A stretch of DNA of 64,000 bases from Streptococcaceae bacterium (GCA_902363395.1 CABIZZ010000001.1:372001-436000), one strand, 5' to 3'; counted from the stretch's first letter, positions 1 to 10,277 are shown. Made by a program: numbers and translations. The notes: generated from the letters alone by a model not told the origin.

Positions 1-2
1 TG

Positions 3-527
3 ACTTCCTTTTATGGGGATGCTATGTATGACCTATTGGCTTTTCATTCGAAGCCGGTGTATGGTTGGCAATATGTCAGTGGGACCCTGATGCATGGCAG
101 TAAAGGAGCTCCTGTCTGGTTTTTATGGGTTCATTTGATTTTAAACGGACTCATGATCCTTCCCTTCGGTGGACTGCTAGAAAGAAAAAGAGGCTCCATA
201 CAAGTCTTAATCGTTTTTGTGACGGCGACAGTCCTCTCTTCCATCGTTTTTCACTTCTTAACACGCGGGCAGGACATTCAGGCAACAGGGATCTCTGCCG
301 TCGGCTATGCCTTTGTGACCGGAGGGATTATGCTCCTGCCAAACGTGTGGAAAGAATTATCACGCACCGTAAAATGGCTTTATCTATTCTTAATTTTTCT
401 ATCTGGTCTCATGCTCTTACCAGTAATCACCGGATGGATCTCAACGCTATTGCATCTTTCAGGGATTGTGAGTTATCTATTGGTCTTTATCGGAAGTAAA
501 AGCTTGAAGGGGAGAGGTAGCAATTAA
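3..527 (+). CDS. Rhomboid-like intramembrane serine protease (5' end outside window)
   Basis: The reading frame is open to the left edge of the window. The first ATG, at 24, has no ribosome binding site and follows coding-like sequence, so the true start is probably upstream and 174 codons are visible. The protein is hydrophobic, with about five membrane segments. Rhomboid landmarks are present in order: HLILN (the H-x3-N of the second helix), GIS with the candidate catalytic serine in ATGISAVGYA, and a candidate catalytic histidine in LHLSGIVSYL. Rhomboids cleave substrate proteins inside the membrane; the substrate here is unknown. It is followed by a separate promoter, so it is not obviously co-transcribed with the next gene. 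The family assignment rests on motifs only. Confidence 0.7.
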   Translation, partial: TSFYGDAMYDLLAFHSKPVYGWQYVSGTLMHGSKGAPVWFLWVHLILNGLMILPFGGLLERKRGSIQVLIVFVTATVLSSIVFHFLTRGQDIQATGISAVGYAFVTGGIMLLPNVWKELSRTVKWLYLFLIFLSGLMLLPVITGWISTLLHLSGIVSYLLVFIGSKSLKGRGSN

Positions 528-561
528 GCCGACTATTGAGCTAGGTTTTCATCCTGTTTCC

Positions 562-590
562 TTGACTCTTCCTCTACCAGGCCGTATAAT
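562..590 (+). promoter_or_regulatory. Promoter of the VanZ/RDD gene
   Basis: TTGACT at 562-567 and TATAAT at 585-590 are separated by 17 bp, a near-consensus SigA promoter. Transcription would begin near 597, leaving a leader of about 68 nt. Confidence 0.75.
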
Positions 591-611
591 ACTCTATATC
601 AATGAAAAAAT

Positions 612-642
612 CACCTTTTGTCATTGTGCAAAGGGTGTTTTT
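612..642 (+). terminator. Terminator-like hairpin inside the leader
   Basis: CACCTTTTG (612-620) pairs with CAAAGGGTG (629-637) and five T residues follow. It lies between the promoter at 562-590 and the start codon at 665, so it would act as an attenuator of the downstream gene rather than end the upstream one. Confidence 0.5.
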
Positions 643-664
643 ATAACGGTAAATGGGAGACACA

Positions 665-1786
665 ATGGGATACATTTCTACAATCAAAACAGCTGTTCAG
701 CTCTTTCCTTTCCTGGCCTTTTTGCTGACCTTGCCCTACATGATTTTGAATTATCGAAAATATGGCTCGGTCAATAAATTGCGGGTGCTGATTTTCTATT
801 CTTTTATGCTTTACTTGATGACGGTCTATCTCTTGGTAGTCTTGCCTCTGCCAGATCCGAGTAAGATCCATACTAGCTACTCGGAAATGGTCAATCTCCA
901 TCCCTTTGCTTTTGTGGTGGATTTTTTCAAGGAGAGCCCCTTTGATCTAGCGCAGACTGGTACTTGGCTTCAGGCTATCAAGCATCCAACTTTTTATGTA
1001 CCAGCTTTTAATGTCCTAATGTTGATTCCTTTTGGGATGTATCTACGTTATTATTTCAAGTGTGGTTTTAAGAAAACGATTCTCCTAACAGCCCTCTTTA
1101 GTCTCTTTTTGGAGCTGACCCAGTTATCAGGTCTCTACTTTCTGTATCCGGGCCCTTACCGCCTAGCAGATGTCGATGATATTATTCAAAATACCACTGG
1201 TGGTGGAGTGGGCTACTTGCTTGGTTGGTTCCTGGTTTGGTTATTGCCAACACGAGATGAGATTGACGAGCATTCTTTCCGAGTAGGGACGAAAGTATCT
1301 GGTTTCCGGATGGGTCTTGCTTTCTTGATTGATTTTGTGATGCTATCCTTGCTTTATGCGGTAATCGAGCGTTTAGAGATGATTCCCTATGTAGCGGTTT
1401 TGGTGCTTTACTTTAGTTTGCTTCCCTTGTGGCGGGGCAAAACCTTGGGAATGGCTTTGGTAAAATTCCGCTTGCGTTTTGACAAGCAAAAATGGCTTCG
1501 TACCATCTGGCGAGGAATCCTAGTGGTAGGCTATTTCTACTGGATTCCCCAAGGGTTGTTCTATTTGATCTCGCTTTTGAATCAGGATTTGACGGACAAT
1601 TCCCTTTTGACTCTATCTATGATTTTATTGCTCTTCTTTGTGCTCTTATTGTACCTGATCCTCACCCTTGCCATCATCTTGCTCAGTGGTCGCTTTCCCT
1701 TTGACCGTCTAGCTGGAGCCGAGTATGAGAGTACCGTGCGCGTGAAGGAAGGTATCCTAAAAGATGAAACCGAATCGTCAAAATAG
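665..1786 (+). CDS. VanZ-like membrane protein with C-terminal RDD domain
   Basis: The 373-residue polytopic membrane protein has two parts. The N-terminal half carries VanZ-family signatures: NVLMLIPFGMYL, the E-L-T-Q-L segment and ADVDDIIQNTTGG. The second half (about 215 to the end) looks like an RDD domain, with FLIDFVMLSLLYAV and LPLWRGKTLGMALVKFRL. VanZ is linked to low-level glycopeptide tolerance in enterococci and RDD proteins are often transport-associated, but the function here is not established. ATG 665 is preferred to ATG 653 because GGGAG sits 6-8 nt before it, while 653 lacks a binding site. A structured repeat begins three bases after the stop codon. Confidence 0.8.
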   Translation: MGYISTIKTAVQLFPFLAFLLTLPYMILNYRKYGSVNKLRVLIFYSFMLYLMTVYLLVVLPLPDPSKIHTSYSEMVNLHPFAFVVDFFKESPFDLAQTGTWLQAIKHPTFYVPAFNVLMLIPFGMYLRYYFKCGFKKTILLTALFSLFLELTQLSGLYFLYPGPYRLADVDDIIQNTTGGGVGYLLGWFLVWLLPTRDEIDEHSFRVGTKVSGFRMGLAFLIDFVMLSLLYAVIERLEMIPYVAVLVLYFSLLPLWRGKTLGMALVKFRLRFDKQKWLRTIWRGILVVGYFYWIPQGLFYLISLLNQDLTDNSLLTLSMILLLFFVLLLYLILTLAIILLSGRFPFDRLAGAEYESTVRVKEGILKDETESSK

Positions 1787-1789
1787 AGA

Positions 1790-1972
1790 GAGTGGGACAG
1801 AAATCGGTAATTCGTTAGAATTCGATTTCGTCGTCTCACCTCCGCACAGTTGAGTAGGGCTGTAAAAGCTGATGAAATCAGCGTAGTAGAGCCCAGCTCA
1901 ACCACTGCGTCTTGCTCGACAATCCAAAAACAATTAAGAGGCTAGGACTTTTGTCACAGCCTCTTTATTTTT
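1790..1972 (+). repeat. Three-hairpin dispersed repeat, copy 1
   Basis: This copy is nearly identical to 15061-15234. Three hairpins are visible: 1792-1839 (GTGGGAC/GTCTCAC outer stem, GAAATCG/CGATTTC inner stem), 1850-1901 (TTGAGT/GCTCAA outside, GCTGAT/ATCAGC inside) and 1936-1965 (AAGAGGCT/AGCCTCTT followed by T residues). The last hairpin is a good intrinsic terminator in this copy. It starts directly after the VanZ/RDD stop codon and probably ends that transcript. Confidence 0.8.
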
Positions 1973-2032
1973 TTATACACACGGAAAATATCCGAACATC
2001 CCCAGTTGAGAACGGCGATTTTAAGGGGAATG

Positions 2033-2041
2033 TGCTACAAT
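2033..2041 (+). promoter_or_regulatory. Extended -10 promoter of the ACT/DUF711 pair
   Basis: TGC immediately precedes TACAAT (2036-2041), an extended -10 element typical of streptococci. No good -35 box is visible at the normal distance. Confidence 0.5.
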
Positions 2042-2071
2042 GGAAGCAAATAGATAGAATGGAGCAGTGAA

Positions 2072-2338
2072 ATGAAAGCAATTATTACAGTCGTTGGTAA
2101 AGACCAAAAAGGAATCGTAGCGGGTGTTGCAACGAAAGTGGCAGAATTAGGACTCAATATCGATGATATCTCTCAAACGGTATTGGATGAATACTTTACC
2201 ATGATGGCGGTCGTATCATCCGATGAGAAAAAAGATTTCACCCAGCTTCGTTCAGAGTTAGAAGAATTCGGTCAGTCTCTTCATGTGAAAATCAATATCC
2301 AAAGCGCAGCGATTTTTGATGCCATGCACAATTTGTAA
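2072..2338 (+). CDS. ACT domain protein (UPF0237 type)
   Basis: This is an 88-residue protein made of a single ACT fold. The N-terminus (MKAIITVVGKDQKGIVAGVA) matches ACT regulatory domains that bind small ligands, often amino acids. The size matches the streptococcal UPF0237 family. Eighteen bases separate it from the DUF711 gene downstream, and this gene order is conserved in streptococci, so the two products probably act together. The ligand is unknown. Confidence 0.85.
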   Translation: MKAIITVVGKDQKGIVAGVATKVAELGLNIDDISQTVLDEYFTMMAVVSSDEKKDFTQLRSELEEFGQSLHVKINIQSAAIFDAMHNL

Positions 2339-2356
2339 GATAGGGGTTGAGAATTT

Positions 2357-3694
2357 ATGGACATTAGACAGGTAACAGAAACCATTGCCATGATTGAGGA
2401 GCAGAACTTCGATGTTCGGACCATCACCATGGGGATCTCCCTCCTAGATTGTATTGATCCGGATATCGATAAGGCGGCAGAAAAAGTCTACAATAAGATT
2501 GTGACCAAGGCCAAAGATTTGGTGGCTGTGGGGGACGAGATTGCGGCAGAACTTGGCATTCCAATTGTGAATAAGCGGGTTTCGGTCACTCCGATTTCCA
2601 TTATCGGAGCAGCAACCAGCGCGACAGACTATGTACCCTTTGCCAAGGCGCTGGATCGTGCGGCGAAGGAAGTTGGGGTTAACTTTATCGGTGGCTTCTC
2701 AGCTCTTGTTCAAAAAGGCTACCAAAAAGGGGATGAGATCCTCATTAATTCCATTCCTCGTGCCCTTGCGGAGACAGATTTTGTCTGCTCTTCAGTCAAT
2801 ATTGGATCGACTAAGACAGGGATCAATATGACCGCTGTCCGAGACATGGGGCGCATCATTAAAGAAGCTTCCCAAGCAGATCCAATGGGACCAGGTAAAC
2901 TCGTTGTCTTTGCTAATGCGGTAGAAGATAATCCCTTTATGGCGGGAGCCTTCCACGGTGTCGGTGAAGCAGATGTCGTCATCAACGTTGGGGTTTCAGG
3001 ACCTGGTGTCGTCCAACGGGCCATCGAAAAAGTTCCCGGAGCAAGCTTTGATGTATTGGCTGAAACAGTCAAGAAGACAGCCTTCAAGATTACCCGTGTC
3101 GGCCAATTGGTAGGTCAAATGGCTAGTGAACGTCTCGGTGTTGAGTTTGGAATTGTCGACTTGTCTCTTGCTCCAACACCAGCAGTTGGGGATTCGGTTG
3201 CCCGTGTCCTTGAGGCCATGGGGCTTGAAGTAGTTGGAACCCACGGGACAACAGCAGCGCTGGCTCTGCTTAATGACCAAGTGAAAAAAGGTGGCATTAT
3301 GGCTTGTAACCAAGTCGGTGGTTTGTCAGGTGCCTTCATTCCGGTTTCAGAAGATGAAGGGATGATTGCGGCGGTCCAATCAGGTCATATCAACTTGGAA
3401 AAATTGGAAGCCATGACAGCTATCTGTTCCGTCGGTTTGGATATGATTGCCATCCCAGCTGATACTCCAGATACAACCATTGCGGCCATGATTGCCGACG
3501 AAGCAGCTATCGGGGTGATCAACCAAAAGACCACAGCAGTTCGGATCATTCCTTATGGAAAAGAAGGCGATATGTTAGAGCTTGGAGGACTTCTTGGGTC
3601 TGCTCCGGTGATGAAGGTCAACAAAGCTTCGTCAGCTGACTTTATTGCCCGTGGTGGTCAAATTCCGGCCCCAGTTCATAGTTTTAAAAATTAA
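2357..3694 (+). CDS. PFL/DUF711 family protein (UPF0210)
   Basis: The 445-residue protein belongs to the UPF0210/DUF711 family, which has a fold related to pyruvate formate-lyase-like proteins but no proven reaction. The body is full of glycine-rich loops ([32 protein letters not shown]). It is cytosolic with no signal or membrane segment. It forms a two-gene operon with the ACT protein, which may be its regulatory subunit; that link is inferred from neighbourhood only. Length is usual for the family. Confidence 0.8.
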   Translation: MDIRQVTETIAMIEEQNFDVRTITMGISLLDCIDPDIDKAAEKVYNKIVTKAKDLVAVGDEIAAELGIPIVNKRVSVTPISIIGAATSATDYVPFAKALDRAAKEVGVNFIGGFSALVQKGYQKGDEILINSIPRALAETDFVCSSVNIGSTKTGINMTAVRDMGRIIKEASQADPMGPGKLVVFANAVEDNPFMAGAFHGVGEADVVINVGVSGPGVVQRAIEKVPGASFDVLAETVKKTAFKITRVGQLVGQMASERLGVEFGIVDLSLAPTPAVGDSVARVLEAMGLEVVGTHGTTAALALLNDQVKKGGIMACNQVGGLSGAFIPVSEDEGMIAAVQSGHINLEKLEAMTAICSVGLDMIAIPADTPDTTIAAMIADEAAIGVINQKTTAVRIIPYGKEGDMLELGGLLGSAPVMKVNKASSADFIARGGQIPAPVHSFKN

Positions 3695-3700
3695 AAAATG

Positions 3701-3732
3701 GCCCAGGAGCAGGATTTTTGCTCAGGGCTTTT
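3701..3732 (+). terminator. Intrinsic terminator after the DUF711 gene
   Basis: GCCC (3701-3704) with AGCA pairs with TGCT and GGGC (3725-3728), followed by TTTT. Confidence 0.6.
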
Positions 3733-3795
3733 AATGTTGGCTGAGGAAGTGAAAGTGAATCGAGAGGTCATCGCTGCCAGTTTCCTTATAAAAAA

Positions 3796-3804
3796 TGATA
3801 TAAT
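3796..3804 (+). promoter_or_regulatory. Extended -10 promoter of the phosphatase genes
   Basis: TGA precedes TATAAT (3799-3804). A strong AAGGAG ribosome binding site and the first phosphatase ATG (3828) follow. Confidence 0.6.
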
Positions 3805-3827
3805 AGAAGGACATAAAAGGAGATCAC

Positions 3828-4544
3828 ATGGTGAAAACAAGATTGTTTATTATTCGGCATGGAAAAACCATGTTTAATACGATAGGTCGTGCCCAAGGTT
3901 GGTCGGATACGCCTTTAACTGTTCAAGGAGAAGAAGGCATCCGTGAATTGGGGGTTGGTTTGAGAGAATCTGGTTTGGACTTTGTCCGTGCTGTTTCCAG
4001 CGATTCAGGTCGTGCTATTCAAACCATGGGAATTGTTTTAGACGAGCTTGGGCTCACAGATCAGATTCCTTATACTTTCAACAAAAAGATCCGGGAATGG
4101 TGTTTTGGAAGTTTTGATGGTGCCTACGGAGGGGAACTTTTCCGTGGAGTTGTTCCTCGGGTTCTAGATATTGAAGACTATAAGAAACTCAGTCTGGAAG
4201 AGCTGGCGAATGGAATCTACCAAGTAGATACAGCCGGTTGGGCTGAACCATGGGATGTGTTGAAAAAACGGATTGTAGATGGCTTTGAGGAGATTGCCAA
4301 GGAAGTTGAAGCCAGGGGTGGTGGAAATGCCTTGGTTGTTAGTCACAGCATGACCATCGGTTCCTTTGTGTGTATTTTGAATCCAGAGATTGAGCTGGAT
4401 CCAAGGGTTGAAAATGGTAGTGTCACCTTGGTAGAATACGAAAATGGACACTTCTCAATCCAGACCATCGGAGATGAGTCATACCGTAAGCTGGGTGCTA
4501 ACTGGTTAGCAGCCCACTCAGAAGAACTTGATGTAAAAAAATAA
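3828..4544 (+). CDS. Histidine phosphatase family protein, copy 1
   Basis: This 238-residue cytosolic protein of the phosphoglycerate-mutase-like superfamily has the catalytic motif RHGKT near residue 9 and the second histidine motif VVSHSM. It is shorter and more divergent than true glycolytic Gpm, so a broad phosphatase role is likelier than mutase activity. An AAGGAGATC binding site sets the start. The next gene is a close paralogue, 41 bases away, with the same HGKTMFNTIGRAQGWSD block, indicating tandem duplication. Substrate unknown. Confidence 0.85.
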   Translation: MVKTRLFIIRHGKTMFNTIGRAQGWSDTPLTVQGEEGIRELGVGLRESGLDFVRAVSSDSGRAIQTMGIVLDELGLTDQIPYTFNKKIREWCFGSFDGAYGGELFRGVVPRVLDIEDYKKLSLEELANGIYQVDTAGWAEPWDVLKKRIVDGFEEIAKEVEARGGGNALVVSHSMTIGSFVCILNPEIELDPRVENGSVTLVEYENGHFSIQTIGDESYRKLGANWLAAHSEELDVKK

Positions 4545-4585
4545 GATACCTTATATAAGAAGAAAACAATTGCAGGAGGATAAAA

Positions 4586-5284
4586 ATGGCAAAGACAAAA
4601 TTGTATATTGCCCGTCATGGAAAAACCATGTTTAATACCATTGGTCGCGCCCAAGGTTGGTCTGATAGTCCCTTGACAGAAGCTGGCGAACGAGGGATTC
4701 ATGAATTGGGGATTGGTCTACGTGAAGCCGGGATTCAGTTCCAACAAGCCGTGTCCAGCGACTCTGGTCGAACTATTCAAACCATGGGGATTGTGCTAGA
4801 AGAACTAGGGTTAACGGGTAAGATTCCTTACCGTTATGATAAGCGCATCCGCGAATGGTGCTTTGGAAGTTTTGATGGCGCCTACGATGGGGAACTCTTT
4901 TTGGGCGTTTTGCCACGTGTCTTTCGAGTTGATGACTTCCATCATTTGAGCTTGATGGAGTTGGCTGAAGGGATTGTCGAAGTGGACACAGCCGGCTGGG
5001 CAGAGTCTTGGGAAACTCTTCGCGACCGCATCTTGGATGGCTTTACGGCAATTGCAAAAGATGTCGAGTCTAAGGGTGGAGGTAATGCCATCGTGGTCAG
5101 TCATGGGATGACCATCAGTACCTTGATTTACCTGATTGATCCAAAAGCTTTTAAAGAATTGGTCTTGGACAATGGTAGTGTGACTGTTATTGAGTATGAA
5201 GATGGTAAATTTAAACTAGAAGCAGTTGGAGATCTGTCATACCGCCAGGTTGGAGCGAAATGGTTAGAGGAAGATCATGACTAA
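4586..5284 (+). CDS. Histidine phosphatase family protein, copy 2
   Basis: The 232-residue paralogue of the preceding gene has RHGKT at residues 9-13 and VVSHGM as the second histidine motif. The GGAGG ribosome binding site lies just before the ATG. The last eight bases overlap the carboxypeptidase gene, so translation of the two is probably coupled. Differences from copy 1 lie mainly in the middle (the FLGVLPRVFRVDDF region) and at the C-terminus, suggesting different substrates. Confidence 0.85.
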   Translation: MAKTKLYIARHGKTMFNTIGRAQGWSDSPLTEAGERGIHELGIGLREAGIQFQQAVSSDSGRTIQTMGIVLEELGLTGKIPYRYDKRIREWCFGSFDGAYDGELFLGVLPRVFRVDDFHHLSLMELAEGIVEVDTAGWAESWETLRDRILDGFTAIAKDVESKGGGNAIVVSHGMTISTLIYLIDPKAFKELVLDNGSVTVIEYEDGKFKLEAVGDLSYRQVGAKWLEEDHD

Positions 5285-6050
5285 ATATAAACTTGCCAAG
5301 AAAAGAGAAAAGAAAGTTAGCTGGATCGTGCTCTGCTGTTTAGGCCTCTGTCTAATTGGAGCAGGAGTGGGTATTTTCTATTTGAAACCTCAATGGCTTC
5401 CTCTGGACTTTGCTGAAGATCAAAAAGTAGAAACGACTACTCCGAAAAAGGTTGAGAAAAAGGAAGAAAAACCTAAGACAGACCTTCCTCAAGTTTCTAG
5501 CAAGGATTGGAACCTAGTCCTGGTCAACCGGGACAACAAGTTAGCCGAGCTGAATCCTCAGTTAGCAGATGTCGAAGAAATCAAGGTGGACAGTCGGATC
5601 GCAGAACAAACTAAGCAATTTTTAGCGGCGGCAAGGGCAGTTGCTCCTGAGGAGTCCTTGATTTCCGGTTATCGAAGTGTGGAGGAGCAAACAGAGCTTT
5701 ACAATGAGCGGGTAGCACAGTTGGAAGCTACTGGGCTTTCTCATGAGGAAGCAGAACGTCAGGCACAAGCTCAGGTACAAGTTCCAGGAGCTAGTGAGCA
5801 CCAGACAGGTCTTGCGATTGATATGAGTGCCCCAAATGGGCTGTCCGAAGAGGTAGTGCAACAAATTATTGCCTTGGCACCACAATATGGGTTTGTTCTC
5901 CGTTATCCAGAAAGGAAAAATGCGATCACGGGTGTGGACTATGAAAACTGGCACTTCCGCTACGTCGGTGTAGAAAATGCCCAGTATATGGTCAAGCACC
6001 AGCTGGTCTTAGAAGAATATATTCAAAAGCTGAAAGAAGCAGGTTTGTAG
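5277..6050 (+). CDS. VanY/LdcB-type D-Ala-D-Ala or L,D-carboxypeptidase (M15B)
   Basis: The 257-residue secreted, membrane-anchored peptidase has a basic N-terminus, one membrane segment at about 17-35, a lysine/glutamate/threonine-rich linker (about 50-70), then an M15B domain. The zinc ligands and catalytic residues are visible in SEHQTGLAIDMS and ENWHFRYVG. It trims stem peptides of peptidoglycan; LdcB (DacB) of pneumococcus is the closest functional model, but the sequence alone does not separate LD- from DD-activity. It overlaps the upstream phosphatase by eight bases. Confidence 0.85.
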   Translation: MTKYKLAKKREKKVSWIVLCCLGLCLIGAGVGIFYLKPQWLPLDFAEDQKVETTTPKKVEKKEEKPKTDLPQVSSKDWNLVLVNRDNKLAELNPQLADVEEIKVDSRIAEQTKQFLAAARAVAPEESLISGYRSVEEQTELYNERVAQLEATGLSHEEAERQAQAQVQVPGASEHQTGLAIDMSAPNGLSEEVVQQIIALAPQYGFVLRYPERKNAITGVDYENWHFRYVGVENAQYMVKHQLVLEEYIQKLKEAGL

Positions 6051-6085
6051 TTTTTTCAGCCTAGTATCGGTCTTAAGAATGATTT

Positions 6086-6112
6086 TTAGCACTCTTGAAA
6101 AAAGAGTGCTAA
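6086..6112 (+). promoter_or_regulatory. CIRCE operator 1
   Basis: TTAGCACTC, nine bases, GAGTGCTAA: a perfect CIRCE inverted repeat, the binding site of HrcA. Six T residues follow, so the same hairpin can also end transcription of the carboxypeptidase gene. Confidence 0.93.
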
Positions 6113-6129
6113 TTTTTTGGATTTTTCTC

Positions 6130-6157
6130 TTGACTTTCTTTTGAGAGGGTGTATAAT
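6130..6157 (+). promoter_or_regulatory. Promoter of the hrcA-grpE-dnaK cluster
   Basis: TTGACT (6130-6135), 16 bp, TATAAT (6152-6157). It lies between the two CIRCE operators, so HrcA can block it from both sides. Confidence 0.85.
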
Positions 6158-6168
6158 AGAATCATGGT

Positions 6169-6195
6169 TTAGCACTTGAGTGATTAGAGTGCTAA
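6169..6195 (+). promoter_or_regulatory. CIRCE operator 2
   Basis: TTAGCACTT, nine bases, GAGTGCTAA: one mismatch in the left arm. It covers the expected transcription start of hrcA. Confidence 0.9.
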
Positions 6196-6216
6196 AAACG
6201 AAAGAGAGGTGAGGTC

Positions 6217-7251
6217 ATGGTTACAGAACGTCAAAATGAGATTCTAAATCTTGTCGTTGATATCTTTACCAAGACCCACGAACCAGTCGGTTCAAAAGCC
6301 CTACAAGATGTCATTCAATCCAGTAGTGCGACCATTCGAAACGACATGGCTGCCCTCGAAAAGCAAGGCTTATTAGAAAAGGCCCATACTTCGAGTGGTC
6401 GAATGCCTAGCCGAGCTGGTTTCCAATATTTTGTTCAGAACTCGCTCGATCTAGAGTTGATTGATGAGCAAGATGTCTACCAGGTAGTGAAGGCCTTTGA
6501 TTTCGAAGCCTTTAAGTTAGACGATATCTTGGATGCTACGGCTAAGTTACTAGCCCAGATGACGGGTTACACCGCAGTGATTCAGGATGTTGAACCGACA
6601 CGGCAGCGCTTGACTGGGTTCGAGATTGTTCCATTATCCAATCACGATGCCTTAGCGGTGTTGACCTTGGATGAATCAAAGCCTGTCACCGTCCAGTTTG
6701 CCATTCCAAAGAATTTCTTAACCAGTGATTTGGAAATCTTCCATCAGCTGGTTCAAGAACGTTTCATTGGAAATACGGTCTTGGATATCCACTACCGCTT
6801 GCGGACGGAGATTCCACAGATTGTACAGCGCTATTTCAAGACGACAGACAATGTCTTGGATCTATTCGATTACGTCTTCTCGCAACTGTTTCAAGAACTG
6901 GTCTTTGTAGAAGGAAAGGTTTCATCTTTGAGTTATGCCGATCTTCAGACCTATCAGTTCTTAGATAATCCCCAACACGTAGCCTTGGAGTTGCGAGGAG
7001 GAATGCCAGAAGATCAGATGACCCAGATCCTGGTTGCGGAATCCCAAGAGAAGGCTTTGAAAAATGTGACGGTCATTAGCCACAAGTTCCTAGTTCCTTA
7101 TCGTGGGATGGCCCTCATGCATGTGATTGGTCCTGTAGAGATGGATTACAGGCGTGTGATTAGTCTGGTCAATGTCATCGGCCGAGTGCTGGTCATGAAG
7201 TTAACGGATTATTACCGTTACCTCAACAGCAACCATTATGAAGTAAATTAA
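6217..7251 (+). CDS. hrcA: Heat-inducible transcription repressor HrcA
   Basis: The 344-residue repressor of class I heat-shock genes has a winged-helix N-terminus ([17 protein letters not shown] to about residue 75, including [20 protein letters not shown]), then a GAF-like middle and dimerisation domain. It binds the two CIRCE sites just upstream and therefore represses its own operon. GroEL normally helps it fold, linking repression to chaperone load. The GAGAGGTGAGG stretch supplies the binding site for ATG 6217. First gene of the hrcA-grpE-dnaK order normal for streptococci. Confidence 0.95.
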   Translation: MVTERQNEILNLVVDIFTKTHEPVGSKALQDVIQSSSATIRNDMAALEKQGLLEKAHTSSGRMPSRAGFQYFVQNSLDLELIDEQDVYQVVKAFDFEAFKLDDILDATAKLLAQMTGYTAVIQDVEPTRQRLTGFEIVPLSNHDALAVLTLDESKPVTVQFAIPKNFLTSDLEIFHQLVQERFIGNTVLDIHYRLRTEIPQIVQRYFKTTDNVLDLFDYVFSQLFQELVFVEGKVSSLSYADLQTYQFLDNPQHVALELRGGMPEDQMTQILVAESQEKALKNVTVISHKFLVPYRGMALMHVIGPVEMDYRRVISLVNVIGRVLVMKLTDYYRYLNSNHYEVN

Positions 7252-7275
7252 GATCAAATGAAAGGGGTGTATGCC

Positions 7276-7797
7276 TTGACAGAAGATATCAAAAAAGAAG
7301 ACGTGAAAGAAGAGGTTGACCAAACAATTGAAGAAGTTGTAGAGGAAAGCAACCAACCTTCTGAGTTAGAAGAAGCACAAGCGCGTGCCGAGGAATTTGA
7401 AAACAAATACCTTCGTGCTCATGCAGAGATGCAAAACATTCAGCGCCGTGCTAACGAAGAACGTCAACAATTACAAAAATACCGTAGCCAAGATTTGGCA
7501 AAAGCGATCTTACCATCACTGGACAACCTCGAACGTGCCCTTGCCGTTGAAGGGTTGACGGATGATGTGAAGAAGGGCTTGGAAATGGTCCAAGAAAGTT
7601 TGGTACATGCTCTGAAAGAAGAAGGAATCGAAGAAATTCCAGCGGACGGAGCCTTTGACCATAACTACCACATGGCCATCCAAACCTTGCCTGCAGATGA
7701 TGAACATCCAGCAGACACCATCGCACAAGTCTTCCAAAAAGGCTACAAACTCCATGACCGCATCCTAAGACCGGCTATGGTAGTTGTCTATAACTAG
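7276..7797 (+). CDS. grpE: Nucleotide exchange factor GrpE
   Basis: GrpE releases ADP from DnaK. The N-terminus is acidic and coiled-coil; the C-terminal head contains [18 protein letters not shown] and [13 protein letters not shown], both diagnostic. I place the start at TTG 7276 (173 residues) rather than ATG 7258. AAAGGGGTG lies six bases before the TTG, and the residues after it (TEDIKKED) align in position with the pneumococcal GrpE start from memory. The longer form (179 residues) remains possible. It is followed by 240 bp containing a structured element before dnaK. Confidence 0.93.
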   Translation: MTEDIKKEDVKEEVDQTIEEVVEESNQPSELEEAQARAEEFENKYLRAHAEMQNIQRRANEERQQLQKYRSQDLAKAILPSLDNLERALAVEGLTDDVKKGLEMVQESLVHALKEEGIEEIPADGAFDHNYHMAIQTLPADDEHPADTIAQVFQKGYKLHDRILRPAMVVVYN

Positions 7798-7866
7798 GAT
7801 ATCTTGTCCGAAACGACACTAAACTATGAAAGAAAGATAAGATGTAAGCCGGAGGCTTGCAAGGAA

Positions 7867-8001
7867 GATATTTCCCGCCGTGGTGAAAGTTTCAGTAGCT
7901 TGTGCTACTGAAACAGGGGATTTTTGAGACAGTAGGCTCAAAAATAAGTGATGAAATCCCGAAGGGAGTTGCTCACGTCCCCACCACTTAAGGGAAATAT
8001 C
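7867..8001 (+). repeat. Structured RNA-like element, copy A (before dnaK)
   Basis: The ends form a perfect 10-bp stem (7867-7876 with 7992-8001). Inside are GTGGTG/CACCAC (7880-7885 with 7982-7987), an 11-bp hairpin (7889-7899 with 7904-7914), a 9-bp hairpin (7920-7928 with 7937-7945) and a small GAA-loop hairpin (about 7957-7967). The same layout, on the other strand, occurs at 31140-31281 and 36676-36815. It lies in the grpE-dnaK transcript, 39 bases before the dnaK ATG. Confidence 0.75.
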
Positions 8002-8028
8002 AAAAAGAAAAAAGAAGATAAAACTTAA

Positions 8029-9864
<1,836 letters not shown>

Positions 9865-9884
9865 CTACAAGTCAGGAGAATTTT

Positions 9885-10229
9885 ATGAAGGTTGATGAAT
9901 TAATTGCAAACCTTGAAAAAAACGGTTTGGAAATATATCGTAAAAATAATAAAGAACAAACAGCGCTTTATTATTTTGATGATATTATCGGTAATAAATT
10001 TTTAGAAATCCATTATAGTAAAGATAATGAAGTGACAATCGTAAAATTTCATAGAGATACTTTATTACCAACATCTTTAGAAGGTATAGATGAAAATTCG
10101 GGAGATGACGACAATTCTATAACACGACAAGTGAGATCGGAGGATTGTAATAGTGAAGATATTATTATGATTGCGATTGCTAGCTATAATGAAGTAAAAA
10201 GAAAGTATAAATTAAAACATAAAAAATGA
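9885..10229 (+). CDS. AT-rich orphan protein between dnaK and dnaJ
   Basis: The 114-residue hydrophilic protein has no motif I recognise. A good binding site (CAGGAGAA) lies before the ATG and only 20 bases separate it from dnaK, so it would be co-transcribed with the heat-shock operon. Base composition and codons (many ATA, AAT, TTA) are much more AT-rich than in its neighbours, which suggests recent acquisition. An acidic patch (DENSGDDDN) is followed by a basic lysine-rich C-terminus. No function can be assigned. Confidence 0.7.
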   Translation: MKVDELIANLEKNGLEIYRKNNKEQTALYYFDDIIGNKFLEIHYSKDNEVTIVKFHRDTLLPTSLEGIDENSGDDDNSITRQVRSEDCNSEDIIMIAIASYNEVKRKYKLKHKK

Positions 10230-10277
10230 GATTCTTGTTTCAGTTTTAAATGGCTTAGTTAATACAGATTGGAAATC

